Below are positions 16,557 to 24,000 of a stretch of 24,422 nucleotides of DNA, piece after piece. Each line of letters begins with the position of its first letter. Position 1 is the stretch's first letter. The stretch covers positions 1-24,422 of the forward strand of contig CALRIM020000025.1 in NCBI GenBank assembly GCA_943360385.1, written 5' to 3'. A model generated the notes under the pieces. That model was not told the origin of the DNA and did no database searches. It saw only the letters and a list, made by a program, of their open reading frames with translations. The position numbers and the translations under genes were made by a program. This DNA comes from CAJBVG01 sp943360385 (GTDB lineage: Bacteria; Bacteroidota; Bacteroidia; Sphingobacteriales; Sphingobacteriaceae).

Positions 16557-16586
16557 AAAATATAAAATTTAGAATGCAGTTTTCAA
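16557..16586 (-). promoter_or_regulatory. Putative promoter of the hydrolase-CBS-nadK-DUF6089-uppS-bamA-ompH operon
   Basis: On the minus strand TTG (16584-16586) is followed after 19 bases by TATATTTT (16557-16564). This fits the Bacteroidota arrangement TTG-N19-TAnnTTTG with one mismatch. It would give a leader of about 15 bases before the ATG at 16535. The TTG overlaps the stop region of the preceding gene. Confidence 0.35.
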
Positions 16587-17173
16587 CAAAATGTAGTAAA
16601 ATCGTTAATTAACTGAAAATGAGATAACCAATTTCTTATTATTAAGGGGCCATTTTTACTTAAAATAGATTCTGGATGAAATTGGACAGCCCAAATGGGC
16701 AACTCGTTATGAGCAATCGCCATAATCTCCTCGTCTTCTGATTTAGCAGTAATAGCAAATTCTAAAGGGTTGTTTTTGAGAATCAGAGAATGATAACGCA
16801 TCATTTCTTCTTCATCCTGAACTCCTTCGAACATTATATGGTTATTATGGAAAATTTTAGACGTTTTCCCGTGCATAGGATGTTTTGCATAATCCAATGT
16901 TGCACCCGAATGTAACCCTAATGCCTGCATACCCAAACAAACTCCAAAAATTGGAATTTTATTAAAATAATGATTTATAAGTGGCATCAATATTCCAGAA
17001 TTCTCCGGCCTACCCGGGCCTGGAGAAATTATTATTCCTTGGGGATTTAATAAAATGATTTCCGATAACGTTAATTCATTATTACGTACCACCTTCACTT
17101 CTACATTAAGTTGCTTAACTAAATCTAGAAGATTATAGGTAAATGAATCGTAATTATCGAAAAGTAGTATCAC
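16583..17173 (-). CDS. trpG/pabA: Glutamine amidotransferase component of anthranilate or aminodeoxychorismate synthase
   Basis: Class I glutamine amidotransferase that supplies ammonia to the chorismate-using partner (TrpE or PabB) for tryptophan or folate synthesis. It has 196 residues. It begins ILLFDNYDSFTYNL. The glutaminase triad is complete: Cys79 in GVCLGMQALG, and His166 with Glu168 in AVQFHPESI; the oxyanion motif PGPGRP is at 51-56. Length is normal. No trpE, pabB or other trp gene is in the window, so TrpG and PabA cannot be told apart. The start is immediately after the yqeY stop, so the two are probably co-transcribed. Confidence 0.92.
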   Translation of the reverse strand: MILLFDNYDSFTYNLLDLVKQLNVEVKVVRNNELTLSEIILLNPQGIIISPGPGRPENSGILMPLINHYFNKIPIFGVCLGMQALGLHSGATLDYAKHPMHGKTSKIFHNNHIMFEGVQDEEEMMRYHSLILKNNPLEFAITAKSEDEEIMAIAHNELPIWAVQFHPESILSKNGPLIIRNWLSHFQLINDFTTFC

Positions 17174-17626
17174 TTAATTAGAGAGTACTTGCTTAACCAT
17201 TTCAGAAATAGATTTCCCATCCGATTTACCAGCCAGCAATTTGTTTGCTGCACCAATAACTTTTCCCATTTCTTTTGGATCCGAAACACCTAATTCCGCT
17301 ACAATTTTTTCAATTGCAGAGCGCAACTCTTCAGATGAAAGTTGTTTTGGCATAAATTCTTCCAGAACCACTAATTCATCTTCTTCAATTTTTGCAAGAT
17401 CCGCTCGATTTTGTTGCTTATATATTTCAATAGAATCCTTACGCTGTTTAATTTGTTTTTGCACAGCTTTTAATTCTGCTTCTTCTGTTAATTCTTCGTT
17501 AACACCTTTCTCCGTTTTAGCTAATAATAGTGCCGCTTTTATAGCACGTAACCCACGTAAACGTGCTTCTTGTTTAGCTAACATCGCCGATTTAATTTCA
17601 GCATCAATTTTTGTAATTAAACTCAT
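17174..17626 (-). CDS. GatB/YqeY domain-containing protein
   Basis: A 150-residue stand-alone YqeY-type protein, related to the tRNA-interacting tail of GatB. It begins MSLITKIDAEIKSAMLAKQ, followed by RLRGLRAIKAALLLAKTEKG. The middle section has the conserved helical QIKQRKDSIEIYKQQNRADL and EEFMPKQLS motifs, and the C-terminus has DPKEMGKVIGAANKLLAGKSDGKSI. The biochemical role of the family is not settled; a link to tRNA amidation is assumed from homology. The ATG is preceded by an A-rich stretch, common upstream of Bacteroidota genes, and by a structured leader. Confidence 0.92.
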   Translation of the reverse strand: MSLITKIDAEIKSAMLAKQEARLRGLRAIKAALLLAKTEKGVNEELTEEAELKAVQKQIKQRKDSIEIYKQQNRADLAKIEEDELVVLEEFMPKQLSSEELRSAIEKIVAELGVSDPKEMGKVIGAANKLLAGKSDGKSISEMVKQVLSN

Positions 17627-17675
17627 ATTCTTTTCTTTTTTTCGACCCTAAAAATTCTAGTCGATATTGTTTCTT

Positions 17676-17707
17676 TTTTATCGACGCGATAAAACGCGTC
17701 TTTATCG
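17676..17707. promoter_or_regulatory. Overlapping alternative hairpins upstream of yqeY
   Basis: The segment holds ttttatcg (17676-17683), cgataaaa (17687-17694) and tttatcg (17701-17707). The central arm can pair with the left arm (8 bp, 3-base loop) or the right arm (7 bp, 7-base loop). A third option pairs gacgcg (17683-17688) with cgcgtc (17695-17700). These cannot all form at once. The segment lies 50-80 bases before the yqeY start in the probable leader or promoter region. Whether it is functional is unknown. Confidence 0.45.
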
Positions 17708-17727
17708 TTTAGCTCGACGTGGCGTAT

Positions 17728-17747
17728 GATCGACGTAGACGTCGATC
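17728..17747. other. Perfect GC-rich hairpin downstream of the SDR gene
   Basis: Arms gatcgacg and cgtcgatc (8 bp, perfect) enclose a 4-base loop (taga). The stem is much more GC-rich than the surroundings. It lies about 60 bases after the SDR stop on the minus strand and has no U-tract on either side, so it is not a canonical intrinsic terminator. It may be a transcript end-stabilising structure or a remnant of a repeat; several other TCGA sites crowd this gap. Confidence 0.45.
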
Positions 17748-17751
17748 TCAG

Positions 17752-17828
17752 CAACTCTCACTACCCATTACTCATTACTCATTACTCACTACCCATTACT
17801 CATTACTCACTACTCATTACTCACTACC
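17752..17828. repeat. Heptanucleotide tandem repeat (CATTACT/CACTACC), overlapping the SDR 3' end
   Basis: Eleven contiguous 7-bp units can be read on the plus strand. The first (caactct) is degenerate, and the remainder are cattact (6 copies), cactacc (3 copies) and cactact (1 copy). The array overlaps the last codons and the stop of the SDR gene. On the minus strand the unit AGTAATG yields TAA in every reading frame within 21 bases. The plus strand has no stop in this stretch, which gives a spurious repetitive peptide. It resembles the short tandem heptamer repeats known between genes of cyanobacteria. Confidence 0.85.
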
Positions 17829-18586
17829 CTATTTATAATCGTTGCACTTGCTTGCGCTGTCGGCATTACAAGTATATCGTTTACGTTTACATGTGCAGGT
17901 CTGCTTGCACAAAAGAAAATCACTTCAGCTACATCTTCGGGATGTAGAGGTTCAAATCCTTTATAAACATTATTTGCTCTATCTATATCTCCTTTAAAAC
18001 GCACAATAGAAAATTCTGTTTCAACAGCACCCGGATGGATGGCAGTAACTTTAATTCCATGTGTTAATAAATCCATTCGCATCGACTTACTTAATGAATC
18101 TACTGCTGCCTTTGTTGCACAATAAACATTACCATTTGGATAACTTTCTTTTCCGGCAATGGAACCTAGGTTAATTATATGTCCACTTTTATTTTCAATC
18201 ATACTTTTAGATACAATTTTAGAAACATATAATAATCCCTTCACGTTTGTATCAATCATAGTTTCCCAATCGTCTGTGTTTCCACTCTGCAAAGGTTCTA
18301 GCCCTAAGGAAAGGCCAGCATTATTCAATAATATATCGATTTTCCCCCATTCAGTTGGTAATGAATTGATGGCATTTTCAACTTCTATTTTATTTCGAAC
18401 ATCAAAAACTAATGTATGTACTTCCGCTTGATATTCCTTTTCTAATACTGTTTTCAAATGTTCAATTCGATCTTTTCTTCGAGCTGTAATAATCAATCTG
18501 AAATTATTTTTTGCGAAAATATGAGCACATGCTTCACCAATACCAGCGCTTGCTCCTGTAATTAAAATTGTTTTTTTTAAACTCAT
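17810..18586 (-). CDS. Short-chain dehydrogenase/reductase, NAD(P)-dependent
   Basis: Classical SDR oxidoreductase with a Rossmann fold, 258 residues from the ATG at 18586. The cofactor motif TGASAGIG is at 10-17, NNAG at 88-91, the catalytic Ser142 in LGSIAG, and YxxxK as Tyr155 and Lys159 in VYCATKAAVDSLSKSM. PGAVETEF follows. TARRKDR after the second strand suggests a preference for NADP, which is inference. The frame is open to an upstream ATG at 18613, but this would overlap porT by 25 bases; 18586 leaves a 2-base gap and matches the family's N-terminus. The last five residues (VVSNE) and the stop are encoded by the heptamer repeat. Substrate unknown; resembles the YdfG-like group. Confidence 0.92.
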   Translation of the reverse strand: MSLKKTILITGASAGIGEACAHIFAKNNFRLIITARRKDRIEHLKTVLEKEYQAEVHTLVFDVRNKIEVENAINSLPTEWGKIDILLNNAGLSLGLEPLQSGNTDDWETMIDTNVKGLLYVSKIVSKSMIENKSGHIINLGSIAGKESYPNGNVYCATKAAVDSLSKSMRMDLLTHGIKVTAIHPGAVETEFSIVRFKGDIDRANNVYKGFEPLHPEDVAEVIFFCASRPAHVNVNDILVMPTAQASATIINRVVSNE

Positions 18587-18588
18587 TT

Positions 18589-19290
18589 TTATTCGAAATA
18601 AAACGTCATGCAAATAACTCTCGAAAACAATTGGTCTAGTGGTCTAGAATATAAATGCCCTTCTTTTTTGAGCATATTTTTGGTACCGTAAGAAAATTTA
18701 AACTCTGGAGTAAATTTAAAATATTGATAATAAAGATCCCATCCAAACCCCCATTCGTATGACAGGTCAAAGTTTTGCAATTTAACCTTACGAGTGGACT
18801 CATCAAAAATATCTTCTCCTTTTTCTATTTTCTTCTGAGAAATAATATCATAAGAGCCTTTCATACCACCCAACACAAAAAAGCCAACATTCCTATGTCT
18901 AATACTTCTTAATTTAAAATCAAGCGGAATTTCAATATAGGTAGATTCAATACTTCGAATAGAATTCTTTGTAGCATCAGCAAATTTATATTCTATTTGA
19001 CGATCTACAAATCCTAAATTTGGTGTAAACCTCAAATCTACATACTTCCACAATAATACATTAGATACTATACCAATATTAAATCCTGGGCCTGAAATTG
19101 GAGTGGCCTGAAAAAGGGTGTCTGTAGTATAATATTGTTCCTTTTGAAATACTTTTAAGTTGCTACTGTTAAATCCCACCAAAAATCCAAATCGCAACTT
19201 TTGACGATCGTATGATGGTAAATTAATTTGTGCTTTTAAATTAGAAAAGACAAACAAACACAATAACGATATGAAAATACCTTTTCTCAC
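18589..19290 (-). CDS. porT: PorT-like outer-membrane beta-barrel protein (type IX secretion)
   Basis: Predicted outer-membrane barrel of 233 residues. The signal peptide ends near NLKAQ; strands include LRFGFLVGFNSSNLKVF, GPGFNIGIVSNVLLW, VDLRFTPNLGFVDRQIEY and TYIEIPLDFKLRSIRHRN. It ends in a strand, VICMTFYFE. Family size and pattern fit PorT/SprT, which is needed for type IX secretion and gliding, and porT often sits beside ubiE in Bacteroidota. That neighbourhood and the T9SS cargo gene nearby support the name, but generic porin-family proteins look similar. The start is GTG and shares one base with the ubiE stop (TAGTG). Confidence 0.65.
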   Translation of the reverse strand: MRKGIFISLLCLFVFSNLKAQINLPSYDRQKLRFGFLVGFNSSNLKVFQKEQYYTTDTLFQATPISGPGFNIGIVSNVLLWKYVDLRFTPNLGFVDRQIEYKFADATKNSIRSIESTYIEIPLDFKLRSIRHRNVGFFVLGGMKGSYDIISQKKIEKGEDIFDESTRKVKLQNFDLSYEWGFGWDLYYQYFKFTPEFKFSYGTKNMLKKEGHLYSRPLDQLFSRVICMTFYFE

Positions 19291-20015
19291 TATTTTACAC
19301 CAGTATAAATGCTACAAATTCCAAAACCTAACACAATACATTTTGTAGTGTTAAATCCAGCTTCTTTCATTCTCAATAAAAAATTATCCCCATCTGGAAA
19401 TGCTTTTACAGACTCGGGTAGATAAGTATATGCTTTGGCATCGTTAGAAAATAATTTCCCAAACAATGGCAATATTTGAAATGAGTAAAAATTATAGAAT
19501 TGCTTAATCGGAAATTTCTTAGGGTTCGAAAATTCAAGGACCACTAATTTGCCACCTGTTTTCAAAACACGATTAATGTCTTTTAATCCTTTATCTAGAT
19601 TCTCGAAATTTCTCACACCAAAGCTAACGATAGTTGCATCGAATGTATTATCATCAAACAAAAGTTTTTCTGAATCGCCTAAACGCACTTCAAATCTATC
19701 AGACTCATTTTTTTTGATGATTTTTTCTTGTGCAATGGCTAACATTCCTGATGAAATATCAACCCCAATAATTTTATCAGGATTTAGGCTCAACGCCTCA
19801 AAAGCAAAGTCTCCTGTGCCTGTAGCAACATCTAAAATAAGTTTAGGCTTCAAATCCTTTAGCTCTTTAATTGCTTTTTTACGCCAAATAATATCAATAC
19901 CTAACGAAAGGAAATGGTTTAAAAAATCGTAGGTTTTGGCTATATTATTGAACATGCTCGCAACCTGCTCTTTTTTAGAATCGTTTTGATTATATGGTTT
20001 TACATTTGTTCCCAT
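19290..20015 (-). CDS. ubiE: Demethylmenaquinone methyltransferase
   Basis: SAM-dependent C-methyltransferase that makes the last step of menaquinone synthesis (also called menG). It has 241 residues. MFNNIAKTYDFLNHFLSLGID at the N-terminus and WRKKAI are UbiE signatures, and the SAM-binding motif DVATGTGDFA starts at residue 62. VSFGVRNFENLDKGL and LVVLEFSNPK are the other two family motifs; it ends GFGICSIYTGVK. Bacteroidota use menaquinone, so the ubiquinone role is unlikely. It heads an operon with porT and the SDR gene and is divergent from the plus-strand hydrolase, with a 59-base shared region between the two starts. Confidence 0.95.
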   Translation of the reverse strand: MGTNVKPYNQNDSKKEQVASMFNNIAKTYDFLNHFLSLGIDIIWRKKAIKELKDLKPKLILDVATGTGDFAFEALSLNPDKIIGVDISSGMLAIAQEKIIKKNESDRFEVRLGDSEKLLFDDNTFDATIVSFGVRNFENLDKGLKDINRVLKTGGKLVVLEFSNPKKFPIKQFYNFYSFQILPLFGKLFSNDAKAYTYLPESVKAFPDGDNFLLRMKEAGFNTTKCIVLGFGICSIYTGVK

Positions 20016-20074
20016 GGGTGGCGAAGTTAATAAATCTAATTGTTAATGCCGATATTTGCCTAAAACTCTAAAAA

Positions 20075-20758
20075 ATGAACATACTACTTTTACATGGAGC
20101 AATTGGGTCTAAAACCCAAATGCAGGAATTAAACACACTATTATCCACAAATCATCAAGTATTTTCGTATGATTTCCCTGGTCATGGCGATCATCCAGAA
20201 TTGGAACAAGATTTCAGCATTGAAGTTTTCGAAAATTGGGTTTCTGATGAAATAAAAAACATTGAGGGTGATATTGCTATTTTGGGATATAGCCTTGGAG
20301 GGTATGTAGGCTTGAGACTAGCGTTGAAATTCCCCGAAAGAATAAAAGCTGTTATGACGTTTGGAACGATATTCGATTGGCATCCAATTCAGGCAGAAAA
20401 ACAGATATCGATGATTAACCCCGAAAAAATTAAGGAAAAGGTTCCTGCTTTTGCAAACATTTTGGTTAATGCACACGGAGACAAATGGATGAAGGTATTA
20501 AAACAAACACATAAACTACTAGAAAAACTAGGAGAAAAACCTTTGTTAACGGATGGTGATTTTAAAGAAATAAAAGCGAAATGTTTACTAACCGTTGGAG
20601 ACAGAGATGCATTAGTAAGTATTCAAGAAAGTAATTATGCTTATAAATTAATTCCAAATGCAAGCTTTTCTGTTTATCCAAACACTGGTCACCCAATAGA
20701 GAAAGCTCCTTTTGATAAAATAAAAAAAGACTTCTTGGATTTACTAGCTAACGCATAG
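20075..20758 (+). CDS. Alpha/beta hydrolase (only plus-strand gene)
   Basis: A 227-residue alpha/beta-hydrolase-fold enzyme without a signal peptide. It starts MNILLLHGAIGSK, with the oxyanion-hole His-Gly at 7-8; the nucleophile is Ser73 in LGYSLGGYVGL, the acid is probably Asp178 in VGDRDALV, and the base is His206 in NTGHPIEKAPF. SYDFPGHGDH matches the conserved Asp-x-Pro-Gly-x-Gly turn. Divergent orientation from ubiE invites comparison with MenH (SHCHC synthase), but motifs alone cannot decide. GATATTTG at 20051-20058 is a possible -7 box. The last codons form one arm of the shared terminator hairpin. Confidence 0.88.
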   Translation: MNILLLHGAIGSKTQMQELNTLLSTNHQVFSYDFPGHGDHPELEQDFSIEVFENWVSDEIKNIEGDIAILGYSLGGYVGLRLALKFPERIKAVMTFGTIFDWHPIQAEKQISMINPEKIKEKVPAFANILVNAHGDKWMKVLKQTHKLLEKLGEKPLLTDGDFKEIKAKCLLTVGDRDALVSIQESNYAYKLIPNASFSVYPNTGHPIEKAPFDKIKKDFLDLLANA

Positions 20759-20775
20759 TAAACAAGAAGTCTTTT
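20725..20775. terminator. Bidirectional terminator between convergent hydrolase and protease genes
   Basis: A long inverted repeat: aaaagacttcttg (20725-20737) pairs with caagaagtctttt (20763-20775), and the inner tttacta (20740-20746) pairs with tagtaaa (20756-20762). This gives a 20-bp stem with a 2-base bulge and a 9-base loop. T-rich tracts follow on both strands. The left arm lies within the last codons of the hydrolase gene, whose stop TAG (20756-20758) is in the right arm. Confidence 0.85.
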
Positions 20776-20795
20776 AATAATATTAATACTACTAC

Positions 20796-23700
20796 TTAGT
20801 TAATTTTTACAATTCTCTTGGTAGTAGTTTTTTTATCTGATTGTATTTTTAAGAAATAAACACCATTACTATTAGTGCTTAAATCTATTTTACAATTTAA
20901 GGTAGTTTTAGTTTTATTGATCTTTTCAGAGTAAACTACTCTTCCAATTTCATCTACAACCACCACACTTGTTTCACCTACATAATCATCTTGTAATTCA
21001 ACATTGAATACATCCGCCGATGGATTCGGGAATATATCAATTGAACTAAATGCAGTATTTTGATTAATTCCAGTAGTAAACACAAGTTCCAATACATTAG
21101 AATAGTTTGAAAAACCAACTGCGTTTGCAGCTCTAACTCTATAGTAATAGGTAGTTCCATCAACTAAGTTAGGAGAAACAAAAATAGTAGTATTTGAACC
21201 TAAATTTGTTGATATCTCTTGGAAAGTAGAATCGTTTCCGGTAGATCTTTCTACTCTAAATCCTGTTTCATTAGTAGCATTATCTGTCCACTTTAAAGTA
21301 GCACTAGTTGTTGTTTGTGAAAGCTTTATTAGGTTTGATGGTGCAGCTGGTAAGCTTGCAGTAGTAAAGCTAACACGTGTAGAAACCGGACCATTACCAC
21401 AATTATTTAAACCATTTATTTTAGCATATAATTTGGTGCCAAAAGGTAATCCTAGAGGAATCCAGCTAGTACTTCCATTTCCAACAATTACTGTATCGAA
21501 AACCAAACTCACAAAATCAGAGTCGCTTGAAACTACGATATGATAAGAAGTTGAATTAGCCACAGTGCCCCATGTAAATGGCGTATTTGGATTTACATTT
21601 ATCTGACCATTTGCAGGTGTGGTAAATGCAGGAGTAGCCACTACAGGAGATAAAATCACAAAAGATGCAGCGGCATTTCTTACCGTTACACCAGAAGTGC
21701 CCACCATAGTAAAGTTTTTAGTCCCAGCGGTTAAACCAGTAGTTGAAACCTTTGCAACAATTGTTACACCTGGAACAGCAGAAGGTTGACTATAGCTAAT
21801 AGTAGCACCAGCAGGTAGTCCAGTAGCAGAAATTGTAATTGGATCTGTGAATCCTAAAATTGGATTAAATGTAACATTGAAAATAGATGTATCTGAAGCA
21901 CAAACTCCAGAAGGCTCAGTATTTACTGCAGCAACAGAAAAATCAGGTGCTGTTGGAGCAACTATTTTTAAGGCTGCGTTATTTATATCAAAGAAAATAT
22001 TTCCAATTGATTCTATTTTAATTCTGCAAGTATTAGAGATATTATTAGGAATAATAATAGGTTCACTTCCATCATTCGCTGTACTATCTTTTAATATAAT
22101 AGGGAATGTTAAGCCAGCATCTGTAGATAGTAATATTCTAACCATAGAGCAATTTACTGGAGCAGCATTAGTATTTGCTACATTCCAAGTAATGGTTTCT
22201 GTAGATCCAACAAATACAGTTGCAATTGTATTGTAAGTTGATAAATTAAATGGACCAGCAGCTGCAGATACAGTAACAGTCATTTCCGCTTTTCCAGTTG
22301 CACCTGCCATTGTTTTATTATCTCTCGCCACTAATCTGAATTTCATACTTCTAGCATAACTAGGTAGTCTCTCTCCTTTTACTTGAGTATTTGATAATAT
22401 GTCGCTAAGTTTAGGAAACATTCTTACTGGTGTTTGCGTTGGAGGAAAAAATCTGAACAAAGGAGCATTTCCGGTAGCAGAATTTGGAGCACCACCTGTT
22501 CCCAAATCCATTTCTTCCCAACTATATGTTAGTTCGTCATTTTCTGGATCCACAGCAGAACCAGTTAATTTAAATGGTGTACTAATTGGAATAGTAAAAT
22601 TTGAACCAGCACTAACTACTGGTGGGTTATTTCCCGTAACTGTTTTTACTGGACAACTATTACCAGATCCAGAATTAATAAATGCATTAATTTCATCTAA
22701 ACTAATAGCATGAAAATATGGGTCTGAATGCAAAGCAATATCGTCTGCACCGCAAATTCCAGCATATGCCATTATAGTTGTTCCGCTACCTGGCTCATAT
22801 GCAGTTGTTCCATTTCTATTTCCACCTCCACAAGATCCTGTAACAGAATTAAAAGTATGGTTTCCTGCAAATTGATGTCCCATTTCATGAGCCACATAAT
22901 CAATATCAAATGCATCAGCAACTGGAGAAGGAGAACCTGTAACGCCTTGCGCTTTAGTACTAGTACAAACAACACCAAGCCCGGCAATACCACCACCACC
23001 AGTACTAAATACGTGTCCGATATCATAATTTGCAGAACCAATTCTTGCATTACATGCTGTTTGATTTTGACCTAACATAGCAGCTCCATCACTGTTTGTG
23101 TATGGCGAATTGGTTAAATAAATTAATGTATCTGTTTTAGCAACCAAGTTCATATGTACAGCCACTTCGGTTTCATAAACACCATTTACCCTATTCATAG
23201 AAATCACCATTTTTGCTAAGGTCTGCTCTTTAGTAGGACTAGGAAGCCCTGTTGCTGCCTTTGCATATTCAGGTGTACATGCTAATGCTAAACGATAAGT
23301 TCTTAATTGCACTGCAACAGAAGACCCTTTATTTGAATAGTAATTAGTTAATCTTTCTTGAGTTTCTGCTGTAAATTGATCGTCGGCTATTGTACTACAG
23401 TTAAATGTGTTTGCCCAAGAAGGTAAATCTTTTCTATAAAAACTCATGTATTCCGAAGTAGTAAAATTCGACATCGGGTTGATAAAATACCTTCCTTCGT
23501 TAGATAATACCATTGCATGAAAACCATAAGGTCCAATATCAACCTTAATAGTATTTCGTGGATTCTGAATACTTACACCAGTATAGGTTTTAATGCTAGA
23601 ATATTTTGCAGCCAACTCTTCTTCCATCATTGGAGTTTCAATCATTTGGAAAGTTTCAAATGAACCGTAAGGCATAGGTATTTCTATGTTTACTGGAATC

Positions 23701-23939
23701 ATTTTTTTCGAATTGAAAAAATCTGATTTTGGTGCAGTTAAAAGTGTTGATTTTAACACTTCGTAATTTAAGCTTAAGGCTCTGTACTTTTCAGGATAAA
23801 CTTTATTTCCTACTACAGATTTTACTGCAACAGAGGTTGGAATATCATTCCAATAGTTACGACTTGCATGCGATTGAAAAGCAATCCCTACAAGAATAGC
23901 TCCTATGAAAGCTGTTTTTTTGATGTATTTGTTAAACAT
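20796..23939 (-). CDS. Secreted reprolysin-like (metzincin) metalloprotease with T9SS type A sorting domain
   Basis: A large secreted zinc protease of 1047 residues. The signal peptide ends near SHA-S (about 25). A propeptide-like region (about 50-200) is followed by the catalytic domain: zinc motif HEMGHQFAGNH at 351-361 and Met-turn TTIMAYAG with Met390, typical of the M12B-like group. From 439 comes a PKD/Ig-like region (PPVVSAGS, DPENDELTYSWEEMD), then further beta domains, a fibronectin type III domain at about 864-956, and the T9SS type A sorting domain at 967-1047 (IDIFPNPSADVFNV, ending in KRIVKIN). The Gly of the metzincin consensus is at position 9 instead of 8. It is monocistronic, flanked by terminators. 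Substrate unknown. Confidence 0.93.
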   Translation of the reverse strand: MFNKYIKKTAFIGAILVGIAFQSHASRNYWNDIPTSVAVKSVVGNKVYPEKYRALSLNYEVLKSTLLTAPKSDFFNSKKMIPVNIEIPMPYGSFETFQMIETPMMEEELAAKYSSIKTYTGVSIQNPRNTIKVDIGPYGFHAMVLSNEGRYFINPMSNFTTSEYMSFYRKDLPSWANTFNCSTIADDQFTAETQERLTNYYSNKGSSVAVQLRTYRLALACTPEYAKAATGLPSPTKEQTLAKMVISMNRVNGVYETEVAVHMNLVAKTDTLIYLTNSPYTNSDGAAMLGQNQTACNARIGSANYDIGHVFSTGGGGIAGLGVVCTSTKAQGVTGSPSPVADAFDIDYVAHEMGHQFAGNHTFNSVTGSCGGGNRNGTTAYEPGSGTTIMAYAGICGADDIALHSDPYFHAISLDEINAFINSGSGNSCPVKTVTGNNPPVVSAGSNFTIPISTPFKLTGSAVDPENDELTYSWEEMDLGTGGAPNSATGNAPLFRFFPPTQTPVRMFPKLSDILSNTQVKGERLPSYARSMKFRLVARDNKTMAGATGKAEMTVTVSAAAGPFNLSTYNTIATVFVGSTETITWNVANTNAAPVNCSMVRILLSTDAGLTFPIILKDSTANDGSEPIIIPNNISNTCRIKIESIGNIFFDINNAALKIVAPTAPDFSVAAVNTEPSGVCASDTSIFNVTFNPILGFTDPITISATGLPAGATISYSQPSAVPGVTIVAKVSTTGLTAGTKNFTMVGTSGVTVRNAAASFVILSPVVATPAFTTPANGQINVNPNTPFTWGTVANSTSYHIVVSSDSDFVSLVFDTVIVGNGSTSWIPLGLPFGTKLYAKINGLNNCGNGPVSTRVSFTTASLPAAPSNLIKLSQTTTSATLKWTDNATNETGFRVERSTGNDSTFQEISTNLGSNTTIFVSPNLVDGTTYYYRVRAANAVGFSNYSNVLELVFTTGINQNTAFSSIDIFPNPSADVFNVELQDDYVGETSVVVVDEIGRVVYSEKINKTKTTLNCKIDLSTNSNGVYFLKIQSDKKTTTKRIVKIN

Positions 23940-23958
23940 GTTATTAAATTATAATCTG

Positions 23959-23990
23959 CTAATATATGGGATTTTAACCTCTACAAGCAA
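23959..23990 (-). promoter_or_regulatory. Putative promoter of the T9SS metalloprotease gene
   Basis: TATATTAG on the minus strand (23959-23966) differs from TAnnTTTG at one base. Two TTG triplets lie 17 and 21 bases upstream (23984-23986 and 23988-23990), within the known spacing range for -33 elements. Transcription would begin about 12 bases before the ATG at 23939. It lies just after the terminator of the preceding gene. Confidence 0.4.
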
Positions 23991-24000
23991 TAATCGTGAC

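Noticed and set aside
17241..17651. 136-residue plus-strand frame opposite yqeY
   Set aside because: yqeY on the other strand has full family motifs; this frame is Ser/Phe-rich antisense without any domain.
17752..17828. CRISPR array
   Set aside because: Units are 7 bp without spacers, and no cas gene is nearby; it is a simple tandem repeat.
17726..17947. Plus-strand reading frame with repeated HYSLLIT-like peptide
   Set aside because: It is the stop-free reading of the heptamer array (three 7-bp units give 7 residues) followed by antisense of the SDR gene; no support as a protein.
18584..18613. SDR start at 18613
   Set aside because: It would overlap porT by 25 bases and add nine residues not expected before the Rossmann motif; the ATG at 18586 fits better.
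19549..19932. 127-residue plus-strand frame opposite ubiE
   Set aside because: ubiE motifs are complete on the minus strand; the antisense frame shows no recognisable domain.
20016..20074. Strong divergent promoter pair for ubiE and the hydrolase
   Set aside because: Only partial -7 boxes (TAGATTTA on minus, GATATTTG on plus) without well-spaced -33 elements; too weak to list as features.
22399..23075. Plus-strand frames (104 and 115 residues) opposite the metalloprotease catalytic region
   Set aside because: They are antisense to a well-supported domain; composition (Ser/Thr/Cys-rich) reflects codon shadow.
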